From Bradyrhizobium tropiciagri (GTDB taxonomy: Bacteria > Pseudomonadota > Alphaproteobacteria > Rhizobiales > Xanthobacteraceae), in NCBI RefSeq assembly GCF_001189845.1, contig NZ_LFLZ01000005.1:185917-249916 (forward strand): a stretch of DNA of 64,000 nucleotides. Reading direction: 5' to 3'. Shown piece by piece: positions 47,190 through 55,975 of the stretch. Made by a program: the position numbers and the translations under genes. A model generated the notes under the pieces. The model saw only the letters and a program-made list of their open reading frames with translations, was not told where the DNA came from and did not search any database. Position 1 is the first letter of the stretch; each line of letters begins with the position of its first letter.

Positions 47190-48260
47190 ATGATCAATCT
47201 GAGCGCGGATTTGCTTGCGGCCGCGGAAGCCAACGTCATCGGCCTCGCCATCATCGGCGCCGACCGCAGCATGCAGCGGAAGATCGGCCGGCTGGTGGAA
47301 TGGCTTCCCGCAATCGGCGTCGATTGCTGCGAGTGCATGCTGCTGGTCGGTATGGAAGCCGAACTGGCGGCGCTCGCCGGCGGCCAGCGGGACACGATCG
47401 CGCTGGCCGGCGTGCGCGGCGCGTCGCCTGACATCACGCAGCCGATGACGGCGGTCGTGCTGTGGAATGGCGCGCAGTCGCACTATTTCGTCATCGCGAT
47501 GCCGGACTTCGCCGGACGTCAGGTGGAAACGCTGCTCGGCAGCGAACGCCGGGCCCGCCGCCTGATGGAGCAGCAGCTCGAGGCGGCGAGCGCGGAGGTG
47601 CGCTTTGCCTCCCTGGCGCGGACGCGGCTGCGGCTGGCGCGCGATCTGCACGATACGCTGGTGCATTCGATCGTTGCGCTGCTGACCCAGATCCGGCTGA
47701 TCAGGCATTATCTGTCGGCCGATCCCGCGCGCGTGGCGGACAGCCTTGCGACCGCGGAAGATGCCGCCGCGAGTGGCCTCGCGCGCGCCCGCGAGGCGAT
47801 CGATCGGCTGCGCACGTCAGACGATCTGAAGCTCGATCCCGATGTCGAGGGACTGCTCAGCGACTTCGCCGCACGCAGCGGCGTCAGGGTGTCGATCCAG
47901 ATCGACGAAGCGGCGCGTGCCGGCTTGCGCGATTGCGGATTGACGGTTCAGCGCATCCTCAGCGAGGCGCTGCGCAACGTCCAGGCCCATGCGCAGGCAC
48001 GCCGTGTCTCCTTTCACGCCTTCGAGGCGCCGGCGGCGGTCGGCCGGAAGCTCGTCGTCGAGATCCGCGACGATGGCCATGGCTTCGATCCCGCGGTCCC
48101 TCATCCCGGACATTTCGGATTGATCGGAATGGCCGAATTTGCTGAACTTGTCGGCGGAAGCTGCGCGGTGGAGAGCGCGCCCGGACAGGGAACGCTGGTC
48201 CGGATATCGCTCCCCGTAGCGGTGCCGCCGGCGGCGTCTGCCGGCGTGCTGGCCGATTGA
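47190..48260 (+). CDS. NarL-type sensor histidine kinase
   Basis: About 356 residues from ATG 47190; the frame is open upstream and a GTG near 47159 is possible. No membrane segment is visible, so it is probably cytosolic. The N-terminal sensor part lacks a named domain. The HisKA_3 phosphoacceptor box reads RLARDLHDTLVHSIVALLTQ (His in LHD). The ATPase domain has LSEALRNVQAHAQA, VEIRDDGHGFDP and GLIGMAEFAELVGG. It pairs with the response regulator 108 bases downstream, with an intergenic repeat between them. Confidence 0.88.
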   Translation: MINLSADLLAAAEANVIGLAIIGADRSMQRKIGRLVEWLPAIGVDCCECMLLVGMEAELAALAGGQRDTIALAGVRGASPDITQPMTAVVLWNGAQSHYFVIAMPDFAGRQVETLLGSERRARRLMEQQLEAASAEVRFASLARTRLRLARDLHDTLVHSIVALLTQIRLIRHYLSADPARVADSLATAEDAAASGLARAREAIDRLRTSDDLKLDPDVEGLLSDFAARSGVRVSIQIDEAARAGLRDCGLTVQRILSEALRNVQAHAQARRVSFHAFEAPAAVGRKLVVEIRDDGHGFDPAVPHPGHFGLIGMAEFAELVGGSCAVESAPGQGTLVRISLPVAVPPAASAGVLAD

Positions 48261-48279
48261 TGTCGTAGCCGCGCAATCG

Positions 48280-48326
48280 GAGCGTTTTCGAGCGAAGTGG
48301 GTACCGGTTCGCGTCAAGAAAACGCG
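48280..48326. repeat. Intergenic palindromic repeat, copy C
   Basis: 47 bases with perfect 8-bp arms GCGTTTTC (48282-48289) and GAAAACGC (48318-48325). The interior CGAGCGAAGTGG and ACCGGTTCGCGT match copy B closely. It lies between the kinase and regulator genes. Confidence 0.82.
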
Positions 48327-48368
48327 ACCAACAAGACAACAGGACCTTCGAGAGGATGACGGAAGCCC

Positions 48369-49025
48369 GTGAGCAGGATTGAGAAGGTACGGGTGCTGAT
48401 CGCCGAGGATCAGACCCTGATCAGGGAAGGTATCGCCACACTGCTTGCCCAGCAGAACGACGATTTCGAGATCCTTCCCGGCGCGGCCGACGGCGAGCAG
48501 GCCATCGAGTTTGCGCGGCGCTATCGGCCGGACGTCATCCTGATGGACCTGCAGATGCCGCGTGTCGACGGCATTGCGGCGACCCAGCGGATTCTCCGCG
48601 AGCTGCCGCAGACCCATATCGTGGTGCTGACGACATTCGAGACCAACGACCTGATCTTCGAGGCGGTCAGCGCGGGTGCCAAGGCGTATCTCCTGAAGGA
48701 TGCCAGGATGGAGGAGATCGCATCGACGATCCGCGCGGTCATCAACGGCCAGTCCGGGCTTTCGCCCGGTGTCGCGGCGCGCATCCTCGACGAGTTCAAG
48801 CGGCTGCGCGGCCCGCGCGTCTCGGCGAAGCTGCCGGTTCGCGACGGGCTGACGGCGCGGGAGAATGAAATTCTCACGCTGATCGTCGAGGGCAAGAGCA
48901 ATACCGAGATCGGCGAGCGGCTGCATTTGGCCGAGGGCACGGTGAAGAACTATGTCAGTACCATCCTGGAGAAATGCCAGGTCAAGAACCGTACGGAACT
49001 CGCAATAAAGGCAATAACTTACTAG
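48369..49025 (+). CDS. NarL/LuxR-type response regulator
   Basis: 218 residues. The receiver domain has acidic VLIAEDQTL, phosphorylation Asp in PDVILMDLQMP (about residue 59), Thr in VVLTTFE and Lys in AYLLKDA. The LuxR DNA-binding domain is LTARENEILTLIVEGKSNTE then GTVKNYVSTILEKC. Start GTG 48369 is consistent with the family N-terminus. It is the partner of the kinase at 47190. Targets are not visible, but the GTPase/OmpA module begins 160 bases downstream on the same strand. Confidence 0.93.
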   Translation: MSRIEKVRVLIAEDQTLIREGIATLLAQQNDDFEILPGAADGEQAIEFARRYRPDVILMDLQMPRVDGIAATQRILRELPQTHIVVLTTFETNDLIFEAVSAGAKAYLLKDARMEEIASTIRAVINGQSGLSPGVAARILDEFKRLRGPRVSAKLPVRDGLTARENEILTLIVEGKSNTEIGERLHLAEGTVKNYVSTILEKCQVKNRTELAIKAITY

Positions 49026-49185
49026 AAATAATTGCCCTCGACCGCCCAACCAAGCGGTTGATCTTGCTGAGATTGCTCGCCTTTCTCTGGGCCGCGCCCG
49101 CAAAATTGGCTATAGGGTTGTTTCGGATTTGCTTTTTGAAGCGGCAGGTCCGGATTGCGCGGCTATGAGTAAGCAGGAAATCACC

Positions 49186-49551
49186 ATGAAGGGTATCGAG
49201 CGCCAGACCAAGGGTACGGACGGACCGGCAGACGCTCCGGCGGCCGGCAACGGCGCGGATCCGGCGGCGCATGGCATGGCGGCGATCGATCAGGTCCGCG
49301 ACCTCCTGTTCGGCGGCGCGCAACGCTCGCTCGAGACCAACCTCTCGGGTCTGCGCGAGGAGATGCAGGCATCGCTGAAGCAGATGCAGGCCGACTTCAC
49401 CAACGAGCTCACCGCGCTGCAGGCGAGGCTTTCCGACCTCGAACGCGACACCGAGCAGAAGCGCCTCGACTCGCTGAAGGATGTCGGCGCGGCCATCACC
49501 CAGCTCGGCACCGTCATCAGCGGATTGGGATCCGGCCGCACGGGCAAATAA
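49186..49551 (+). CDS. Small coiled-coil protein, first gene of the GTPase module
   Basis: 121 residues. A disordered Gly/Ala-rich start (about 30 residues) is followed by HGMAAIDQVRDLLFGGAQR and a long amphipathic helix LREEMQASLKQMQADFTNEL, then DLERDTEQKRLDSLKDVGAA, predicted coiled coil. It ends with short GLGSGRTGK. ATG 49186 follows AGCAGGAAATCACC; ATG 49165 is an alternative. It ends two bases before the OmpA gene. Likely a cytosolic scaffold or partner of the GTPase pathway. Confidence 0.75.
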   Translation: MKGIERQTKGTDGPADAPAAGNGADPAAHGMAAIDQVRDLLFGGAQRSLETNLSGLREEMQASLKQMQADFTNELTALQARLSDLERDTEQKRLDSLKDVGAAITQLGTVISGLGSGRTGK

Positions 49552-49553
49552 GC

Positions 49554-51305
49554 ATGGCAGCTGCTGCCGGCCAGAATCGCGAGATCGAGCAGCTCAAGAC
49601 ATTGCTGTTTCAGCCCGAGGCGACGCGTCTGACGTCGCTCGAGGCTGACCTCGACTCGCTGCAGCGCTATGTCGGCAATGCCGATCGGCTGGAGACGGCG
49701 ACCGCCGGCATTCTGGTCGAGGCGCTGGAGCGCGCCGAGGTCAACCGGCCGCGCGAGCTCGCCACCGCGATCGCGCCGGTCGTGGTCTCCGCAATCCGCA
49801 GCGAGATCAAGAATTCGCGCGAGCAGATGATCGAGGCGCTCTATCCGATCGTCGGCCGGCTGGTCAGCGCCGCGGTCGCGAATGCGTTCCGGGAACTGGT
49901 GGCTTCGCTCGAGCAGCGCATCAATGCGCTGACCTCGGCGCAGCTGTGGGTCGGGCGCGTCAAGTCGCTGGTGACGGGACGTCCGATCAGCGAGTTCGTG
50001 CTCGCCGATCGCCCGCCGCAGATCAATCGGCTCCTGATCATCGAGCGTGGCAACGGCCGCCTGATCGCCGACTGGAAGCGCGAGGCGACCGCCGACGAAC
50101 GCGCCGACCTGCTCAGCGCGATGGTTGCGGCGATCCTGGAATTCTCCGTGCAGGCGCTGGCCGGCGAAGGCAATCTGCAGACCCTCGATTTCGGCGGCCG
50201 GCAGCTCGCGCTGCGTGCCTCGCCCCGCTTCATCCTGGCGGCGGAGTGCCTGGGACCGCTGCGTCCCGCCGACAATGCCCGGATCAATTTGCTGTTTTTC
50301 GACGCGATCGAGCGCATCGACCGCGGCGCGGATTGCGATGGCCCGATGCTCGCCTCGCTCGCAGCCGCGATCGAAACCGACGACGCGCCGCGGCGGATCG
50401 CGAGCCGGCGCGGCAAGGTGATCCTGTTCGCGGTGCTCGCCGCTGTGTTGGCGCTGTTGCTCTGGCTTGCCGCGACCTCGGTGTCGCGCAGCCTTTTGGA
50501 GCGGCGGACCCATGCGGCGCTGGAGCAGCTCGCCGCAAAGCAGCCTCTGCTGGCGACGTTCCCGCTGCGGCTCGACTTCGATCACGGCAAGGCAAGCGTG
50601 GTGGTCTCGGGCATCGAACCGGGCGAGCTCGAGACGGCGCCGGTGATCGATGCGCTTGCTGCGGCCGCGGCACCGTACAGGATCGCCAACCGCATCGGGC
50701 AGGTAGCTACGCCGGAGCAGGCGGCGGCAGCGCAGGCCGGCATCGCAGGCTTGCAGCAGAGCCTGACGCGGCTGCAGGCGAGCCTCGACCAGATGCGCGA
50801 GGCGATGAACGCACAGGCGAAGTCGGGCGACCAGAGATATGCCGGGCTGACCGAGCAATACGACAAGCTCGGCGAGCAGTACGCGAAGCTCGGTGAGCAA
50901 TACACCAAGCTGCAATCCGTGGCCGACGGCCCGGCGGCGCGGCTCGACCGCTTCATCGCCTCGACCGCGATCTTCTTCGTCAACAATTCAGACGAATTCC
51001 TCGACAACGATCAGGCCGAACAGCACCTTCGCGAGCTTGCCGAACTGCTTGCGAACAACGATCTCAGGCTGCGGATCGTCGGCTATGCCGATCAGAGCGG
51101 CACGGAAGGCACCAACAAGACGCTGGGGCGCAAGCGGGCGGAGCAGGTCCAGCGCAGGCTGACCGCGCTCGGGGTCGATCCGTCGCGGCTGATCCTGGTG
51201 TCGCGCGCCGCGACGATGCCGATCACCGACCGGCTCGACACCACCGTCGGTGGCAACCGCCGCGTCGCGTTCGAGACCGTCTATCGAGGCGAAGTGGCCC
51301 GCTGA
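49554..51305 (+). CDS. Transmembrane OmpA-family protein with roadblock/longin-like cytosolic region
   Basis: 583 residues. Residues 1-285 carry no signal peptide and are probably cytosolic. They include a helical part and, at about 155-255, NRLLIIERGNGRLIADWKRE, LLSAMVAAILEFSVQAL and LDFGGRQLALRASPRFILAA. That alternation resembles a roadblock/longin (MglB-like) domain. One membrane helix lies at about 289-307. The periplasmic part has a BON-like segment, coiled coil (EQYDKLGEQYAKLGEQY) and an OmpA peptidoglycan-binding domain (LRIVGYADQSGTEGTNKTLG, KRAEQVQRRLTALGVDPSRL). Its stop overlaps the GTPase start. Confidence 0.82.
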   Translation: MAAAAGQNREIEQLKTLLFQPEATRLTSLEADLDSLQRYVGNADRLETATAGILVEALERAEVNRPRELATAIAPVVVSAIRSEIKNSREQMIEALYPIVGRLVSAAVANAFRELVASLEQRINALTSAQLWVGRVKSLVTGRPISEFVLADRPPQINRLLIIERGNGRLIADWKREATADERADLLSAMVAAILEFSVQALAGEGNLQTLDFGGRQLALRASPRFILAAECLGPLRPADNARINLLFFDAIERIDRGADCDGPMLASLAAAIETDDAPRRIASRRGKVILFAVLAAVLALLLWLAATSVSRSLLERRTHAALEQLAAKQPLLATFPLRLDFDHGKASVVVSGIEPGELETAPVIDALAAAAAPYRIANRIGQVATPEQAAAAQAGIAGLQQSLTRLQASLDQMREAMNAQAKSGDQRYAGLTEQYDKLGEQYAKLGEQYTKLQSVADGPAARLDRFIASTAIFFVNNSDEFLDNDQAEQHLRELAELLANNDLRLRIVGYADQSGTEGTNKTLGRKRAEQVQRRLTALGVDPSRLILVSRAATMPITDRLDTTVGGNRRVAFETVYRGEVAR

Positions 51306-51817
51306 TGCTCACCGCAAAAGTCATGCTGCTCGGCGATATGGGGGTCGGCAAGACGTCGATCCTCTATCGGCTGATCTACAACCGGTTCGAGGGCCAGTAC
51401 AAATCGACGCTGGGCGTCGAGATCCTGAGCCACGACGTGGTGCCGGCGGACGGCAGCGATCCGATGCGCCTCGTGCTGTGGGATACCGACGGCGATTTCG
51501 GCACGCAGATTTACGACACCGTCTATGTCACCGGCGCATCCGCCGCGATCATCGTCTCCGACGTCACGCGGCCGCAGACGGTGACCCGCATGGTCGAGTT
51601 GGTTCGCGGTTTCGAGGAGCGATTTCCGGGCCGGCCCTACCGGGCGCTGTTGAACAAGATCGACCTGCCGGAAGCTGTGGGCAGCGCGGGCGCGATAGCC
51701 GAGCTCGCCAAGTCGCTCGCCCGTTCGAGCGTGAAATCGGTCAGCGCCAAGACCGGCGTCGGCATCGCGGAAAGCTTTGTCGAGCTCGCCCAGACCATCC
51801 GCCGCCGCCAGCTTTAG
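51305..51817 (+). CDS. Rab/Ras-like small GTPase
   Basis: 170 residues. G1 is GDMGVGKTS (P-loop, 10-18); switch I threonine is in YKSTLGVE (T35); G3 is WDTDGDF (59-65), where eukaryotic Rabs have WDTAGQE; G4 is NKID (117-120) and G5 is VSAKTG (146-151). All nucleotide-binding motifs are present. The catalytic Gln position is Asp, so GTP hydrolysis may depend on a partner. Single-base overlap with the OmpA gene implies joint production. It fits the prokaryotic Ras-superfamily GTPases of unknown function. Confidence 0.9.
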   Translation: MLTAKVMLLGDMGVGKTSILYRLIYNRFEGQYKSTLGVEILSHDVVPADGSDPMRLVLWDTDGDFGTQIYDTVYVTGASAAIIVSDVTRPQTVTRMVELVRGFEERFPGRPYRALLNKIDLPEAVGSAGAIAELAKSLARSSVKSVSAKTGVGIAESFVELAQTIRRRQL

Positions 51818-51842
51818 CTCAAGATGCGCGACGCGCGTTGGT

Positions 51843-51893
51843 GTCAGCCGTCCCGACTTCTCGGGGCTGGCGAATCGGGCCGGGACGGCTGAC
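51843..51893. terminator. Perfect 13-bp inverted repeat after the GTPase gene
   Basis: Arms GTCAGCCGTCCCG (51843-51855) and CGGGACGGCTGAC (51881-51893) with a 25-base loop that can itself fold. No T-run follows. Probably a terminator or mRNA end stabiliser for the module. Confidence 0.5.
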
Positions 51894-52092
51894 TTCATCG
51901 CACGTGGGGCGTACGATGAAACGCGCGCGACGTGCGGTGCCTGACCGCACGATCCCCGACTGCACCACGCCGTTCCACACTCCGATAGTGACGATGGTCA
52001 TCTTCCGCTAGGCCAATGGCCTGCCTATCGTTCGCTCCGTCACCGGAACCAGCCGCGGGACCAAGGGTCTCGGGCGCACGGAGTGAGAGAGC

Positions 52093-52509
52093 ATGAGCAT
52101 TTTTGGAAGCATCATGGGTGCAATCTTCGGCCATGGCGCCCAGGCCAAGACGGCTGAGACCACAACGACGGCTGCCCCCGGCGCAGCACCGGCATCGACA
52201 TCAACATCGTCAGCCCCCGCGTCGGCGGCGCCCGGCACGCCGGCGGCGCAAACCGTCGACGTCGCGGCGATCGTCGACAAGGCGGCCGCCGCCACCGGCG
52301 AGAAGCTCGACTGGCGCACCTCGATCGTCGACTTGATGAAGGCGCTTGGTCTCGACAGCAGCCTTGCGGCGCGCAAGGAGCTCGCCAAGGAGCTGCACTA
52401 CACCGGCGATACCAACAACACCGCCACCATGAATGTCTGGCTGCATCAGCAGGTGATGGCCAAGCTCGCCGCCAATGGCGGCAAGCTGCCGGCCGACATC
52501 AAGACCTGA
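52093..52509 (+). CDS. DUF3597 domain-containing protein
   Basis: 138 residues. The start MSIFGSIMGAIFGHG is typical of this family, followed by an Ala/Thr/Ser-rich linker and the C-terminal domain (DWRTSIVDLMKALGLDSSLA, ARKELAKELHYTGD, MNVWLHQQVMAKLAANGG). It resembles a LysM-associated or cell-envelope-linked family of unknown function. It is a single gene followed by a hairpin. Confidence 0.88.
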   Translation: MSIFGSIMGAIFGHGAQAKTAETTTTAAPGAAPASTSTSSAPASAAPGTPAAQTVDVAAIVDKAAAATGEKLDWRTSIVDLMKALGLDSSLAARKELAKELHYTGDTNNTATMNVWLHQQVMAKLAANGGKLPADIKT

Positions 52510-52524
52510 CGACCGGCCTTCCCT

Positions 52525-52557
52525 GAGCCGTGCAAGGCCTCGCGTCCTGCACGGCTC
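52525..52557 (+). terminator. Hairpin after the DUF3597 gene
   Basis: Arms GAGCCGTGCA and TGCACGGCTC (10 bp, 13-base loop), 15 bases after the stop. GC-rich, no T-run. Confidence 0.5.
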
Positions 52558-52590
52558 CGAACGATGTGTATTGCGTGAGGAGCAGTTGCG

Positions 52591-52869
52591 ATGACCTCAT
52601 CTCATCTTGCCATCCCGAACAGGCCGCGGACCGGCGTTGCTGCCGCTTCGATCGGTGCAGCACTTGGGTTCGCAGCATTGGCGCTCGGCATCACGATCGC
52701 CATCGCCCGTGCGGATAATTCCGGCGACGCGCTGCAGCCGGCAAGTGCGAATGTGCAGCGCGCTTCGCAGACCCTGCCGCCGGCACGGGTCATCCTGCCA
52801 GCGCCGTGGGAGCAAGCCGCTCCCGTGCAGCCGGTCGCAGCGCCGGCGAAGCCGGCAGATCGCCAGTAA
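52591..52869 (+). CDS. Small membrane-anchored protein of unknown function
   Basis: 92 residues. One hydrophobic segment ([23 protein letters not shown]) is followed by a Pro/Ala/Gln-rich tail. GAGGAG lies about eleven bases upstream of ATG 52591. Short and low complexity; no family recognised. It lies 73 bases before mscL. Confidence 0.6.
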   Translation: MTSSHLAIPNRPRTGVAAASIGAALGFAALALGITIAIARADNSGDALQPASANVQRASQTLPPARVILPAPWEQAAPVQPVAAPAKPADRQ

Positions 52870-52942
52870 TTTTCGTTACCTTTGTTTTCGGCCGGTGATC
52901 CAGTCGCCAGGCCGTCCTACACCTTTTCGAACAGGAGATCAC

Positions 52943-53362
52943 ATGCTGAAGGAATTCAGGGAATTCGCCATGAAGGGCAACGTTGTTGATCTCGCCGTCG
53001 GCGTGATCATCGGCGCGGCCTTCGGCGCGATCGTCTCGTCGATGGTGGCCGATATCATCATGCCGATCATCGGCGCGGCCAGCGGCGGTCTCGACTTCTC
53101 CAATTACTTCACCGCGCTGTCGAAGTCGGTGACGGCAACGAACCTGGCCGATGCCAAGAAGCAGGGCGCAGTGCTGGCCTGGGGCAACTTCCTGACCCTG
53201 ACGCTGAACTTCCTGATCGTCGCCTTCGTGCTGTTTATCGTGGTGCGCCTCATGAACCAGCTCAAGCGCGAAGCACCTGCGGCGCCGGCCGAGCCGCCGA
53301 AGCCGACCAAAGAGCAGGAACTGCTCACCGAGATTCGGGACCTTCTGAAATCGCGTGCGTAG
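52943..53362 (+). CDS. mscL: Large-conductance mechanosensitive channel MscL
   Basis: 139 residues. The signature [20 protein letters not shown] starts at residue 5. TM1 is [20 protein letters not shown] and TM2 is [20 protein letters not shown]. The C-terminal helix ends [12 protein letters not shown]. It forms a pentameric inner-membrane channel that opens under high tension to release solutes during osmotic downshock. Start ATG 52943 follows AGGAGATCAC. Confidence 0.97.
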   Translation: MLKEFREFAMKGNVVDLAVGVIIGAAFGAIVSSMVADIIMPIIGAASGGLDFSNYFTALSKSVTATNLADAKKQGAVLAWGNFLTLTLNFLIVAFVLFIVVRLMNQLKREAPAAPAEPPKPTKEQELLTEIRDLLKSRA

Positions 53363-53409
53363 CGATCGCTGCCTGTATCGTGCGTACTGCCCAGCTCTGG
53401 AGCCTAGCC

Positions 53410-53577
53410 ATGCCAGAACAGGTCAAGCTGCCCCGCAAACTTTCGCAAGAGCCCGGTGGTCCGTCCAAGCTACGGCCGAGCCACCGGCGGGTTATCGAGG
53501 AACTCGACCGCTGGGCCAACAGTCCTGGCCTGCAGCCGCCGAGTGACACGGACAAGCAGAGCGACGACAAGCGCTAG
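53410..53577 (+). CDS. Small basic protein of unknown function
   Basis: 55 residues starting MPEQVKLPRKLSQEPGG and including KLRPSHRRVIEELDRWANSP. The central helix resembles short stretches in DNA-binding or stress proteins, but I assign none. It sits 47 bases after mscL on the same strand and might be cotranscribed. Confidence is limited by length. Confidence 0.45.
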   Translation: MPEQVKLPRKLSQEPGGPSKLRPSHRRVIEELDRWANSPGLQPPSDTDKQSDDKR

Positions 53578-53600
53578 CGCAGGTCGGGCGCCGTCTTCGA

Positions 53601-55778
53601 TCAGTTGAACGGCACGCGCGCCCTGGCCGAGAACGTCCAGATCCGGGCGGTGCCGCCGAGCCCGCCATACTCCGCCCCGAGGCCGAGCATGGTGCCGCCC
53701 GCGAGCCTCGCGTTCAGCCCGCCGGTGACGCGGGCCGACCAGCCCTCGAGCACCAGCGTCGGGTTGACCGGAATGCCGCTCACGCCGAGCGCCGCTGCGT
53801 CGTCCCTGCTGAAATAATAGTCGCCATAGACGCCGAGATAGGGCGCGAGCATTGCGCCGTCGGTTGTTGCCAGCGGATAGCTCAGCTTGGCACCGCCGGA
53901 CGCGCGGCCGGTGACGAAGTCCCGCGCGGTCTGCAGCGTGCCGAGCGTGTCGACATAGGCGTTCTCATGCTCCCACAGCGTGTAGAGGCGCCCGGACGGC
54001 TCGATCAGCAGGTTGCTCACCTTGTAGCTGCCGGTCAGCCCGGTTGCGAACATCCAGCGGTCGCCGTTGAAATTGCCCTGCGCCGTTCCGGCCACGCCAT
54101 TGTAGCCGATCTGGGAGTAGGTTACGGCGGCGTCGTAACGCAGCGCCGGCGCGATCATCCAGCCGAGATAGGTGCCCGCGGTCCAGCCATCGCCGGTGAG
54201 CTTTCCGTTGATGTCCTGCGCCGTATAGTTGAACGTCTCATAGCCGGCGACGGCGCCGATCAGAAGATTTGGCGCTGCCTTGTAGGTCAGACCCACTAGC
54301 GCGTTGAGCTGGTTGCCGTAGATCGACGAGCCTGACGTGCCGACAGCAGGCGAGGTCGGCGACGACCAGCGGTCGATGCCGCTGCCCCTGACATCGATCC
54401 AGAACAGCCAGTCGCGCGTTTCGCGGGTGGTTTTCGGCTTCGCTTTGGTCGGCATCTGCCGATCGATTGCCGCAAATGCATTGTCGATCCGGGAGTTGCC
54501 GCCGCTGCGTCCGGACGCACTGGAATTACGATCGGAAGCGTAGCCGCTGCGATTGCCCGCATCGGCCTGCGCCGCGTCATTTTCCGGGTCGGCCGCGAAG
54601 TTGAAGCGCATGCCGGCACCGCTCGGCGTCATGAAACTGCCGCCGTCGTTGAACCCTTCCGAGATCGCGCCGTCGATCGCGCCCGAGATCGCCTGGCCCG
54701 AATTCTGCGCCACAACCTTGGTGAGGTCGATCTGCAACGCCCGCAGCTTCACGCTGTCGGCCGGCACGCCGACGCTCTGCGCCAGCGCGGCCGACGTGCT
54801 GGCGTTGAACGAGCCGTTGCCGGCAAAGCTTGCCGTGATGGTGTGGCTGCCGATCGTCAGCGTCGCGATCGAGAACGTCGCGGTGCCCGCAGCGAGCGCT
54901 GCAGTGCCGATCGGCGAACCATTGTCGCTGAAGGTCACCGTGCCGGCCGGCGTGTCGCTGGGGGCGGTCACCTTGGCGGTGAAGGTCACCGACTGGCCAA
55001 AACTGCTCGGGTTCTGCGACGAGATCAGCGCGATCTCAGTCGTTGCCACCGCGAAGCTGAAACGGTCTGCGGCTGATGTCGCTGACGTTCCGGCCGCTGT
55101 CGTCACGGCGATATCGACGGTGCCGCTGCCGGCGGGCGAGACCGCGGTGATCGATGTCGCCGAATCGACCGTGAAACTCGCCGCATTGGTCGCGCCGAAT
55201 TTCACCGCGCTGGCGCCGGTGAAGCCGGTGCCGGTAACGGTGACCGAGGTGCCGCCCGCGGAAGGCCCCGAACCGGGCGAGATCGACGTCACCGTCGGTG
55301 CGGATGCTGTGTAGGTGAACCGGTCCGCGGGAGATGTGATTGATGTCCCGCCCGGGTTGCTCACGGTGACGTCCACCGTGCCGGTCCCGGCCGGCGCGAC
55401 GGCGGTGATCTGCTCGTTCGAATCGATGACGAAGCTCGTCGCATTGACGGCGCCGAAATGCACCGCGGTCGCGGTCCTGAAACTGCCGCCTGCGATGACG
55501 ACGGTGGTGCCGCCGGCAGCGGGACCGGATGTCGGCGAGATCGAGGCCACCGCCGGCGCCGGCGCGGTGGCCGAAGCGACCGAGCCGAACAGCGCGGCGG
55601 CGATCAGTCCTAGGCCGCAAGCCGCGCATCGCGCCATCGCCGTCGACGGCAGCCCGTTGCGAAGGTTGGATGCTAGACGCGAGACGGCGAGGCGGAAACT
55701 GGTCCGCGCGAGGTTTGCAATCGGCAACAAGGTAATCCCCCGTCGCGCCGATCCGCGGCGGGATCTGCGCACATTCAA
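53601..55778 (-). CDS. Autotransporter-like surface protein with IPT/TIG and Ig-like domains
   Basis: Up to 725 residues. A long basic N-terminus precedes hydrophobic CGLGLIAAALFGSVASATA, giving an extended signal peptide if the first ATG (55778) is used. Two IPT/TIG repeats follow (SISPTSGPAAGGTTVVIAG; SISPGSGPSAGGTSVTVTG), then a bacterial Ig-like repeat (QSVTFTAKVTAPSDTPAGTV). After a linker, from about residue 455, strands such as WLFWIDVRGSGIDRW, LLIGAVAGYETFNY and YLGVYGDYYFSRDD form an autotransporter-type barrel ending RARVPFN. Predicted surface adhesin. No partner genes are adjacent. Confidence 0.82.
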   Translation of the reverse strand: MNVRRSRRGSARRGITLLPIANLARTSFRLAVSRLASNLRNGLPSTAMARCAACGLGLIAAALFGSVASATAPAPAVASISPTSGPAAGGTTVVIAGGSFRTATAVHFGAVNATSFVIDSNEQITAVAPAGTGTVDVTVSNPGGTSITSPADRFTYTASAPTVTSISPGSGPSAGGTSVTVTGTGFTGASAVKFGATNAASFTVDSATSITAVSPAGSGTVDIAVTTAAGTSATSAADRFSFAVATTEIALISSQNPSSFGQSVTFTAKVTAPSDTPAGTVTFSDNGSPIGTAALAAGTATFSIATLTIGSHTITASFAGNGSFNASTSAALAQSVGVPADSVKLRALQIDLTKVVAQNSGQAISGAIDGAISEGFNDGGSFMTPSGAGMRFNFAADPENDAAQADAGNRSGYASDRNSSASGRSGGNSRIDNAFAAIDRQMPTKAKPKTTRETRDWLFWIDVRGSGIDRWSSPTSPAVGTSGSSIYGNQLNALVGLTYKAAPNLLIGAVAGYETFNYTAQDINGKLTGDGWTAGTYLGWMIAPALRYDAAVTYSQIGYNGVAGTAQGNFNGDRWMFATGLTGSYKVSNLLIEPSGRLYTLWEHENAYVDTLGTLQTARDFVTGRASGGAKLSYPLATTDGAMLAPYLGVYGDYYFSRDDAAALGVSGIPVNPTLVLEGWSARVTGGLNARLAGGTMLGLGAEYGGLGGTARIWTFSARARVPFN

Positions 55779-55975
55779 AAAGTACGGGGGTTATTGTAAT
55801 ACGCGGCTCGGCAAGCACGCTGCGGAATCGCCGCGCGCGCGAGCTTTTGTAACGCGCCGTTGCCGGACCGCTACGTCATTGCACAATTTGAGAAGACGGA
55901 AGCCTGCGACGCTGTCGCGATCAATCGGTCGCGCGGCAGATCACTCTCATGCAGCGCACGAGAGGTCGGTCATTG

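Noticed and set aside
53601..55778. TpsA-type partner for the FhaC/ShlB-like protein
   Set aside because: This surface protein has its own barrel domain and no haemagglutination-type secretion domain, so it is not a two-partner substrate.
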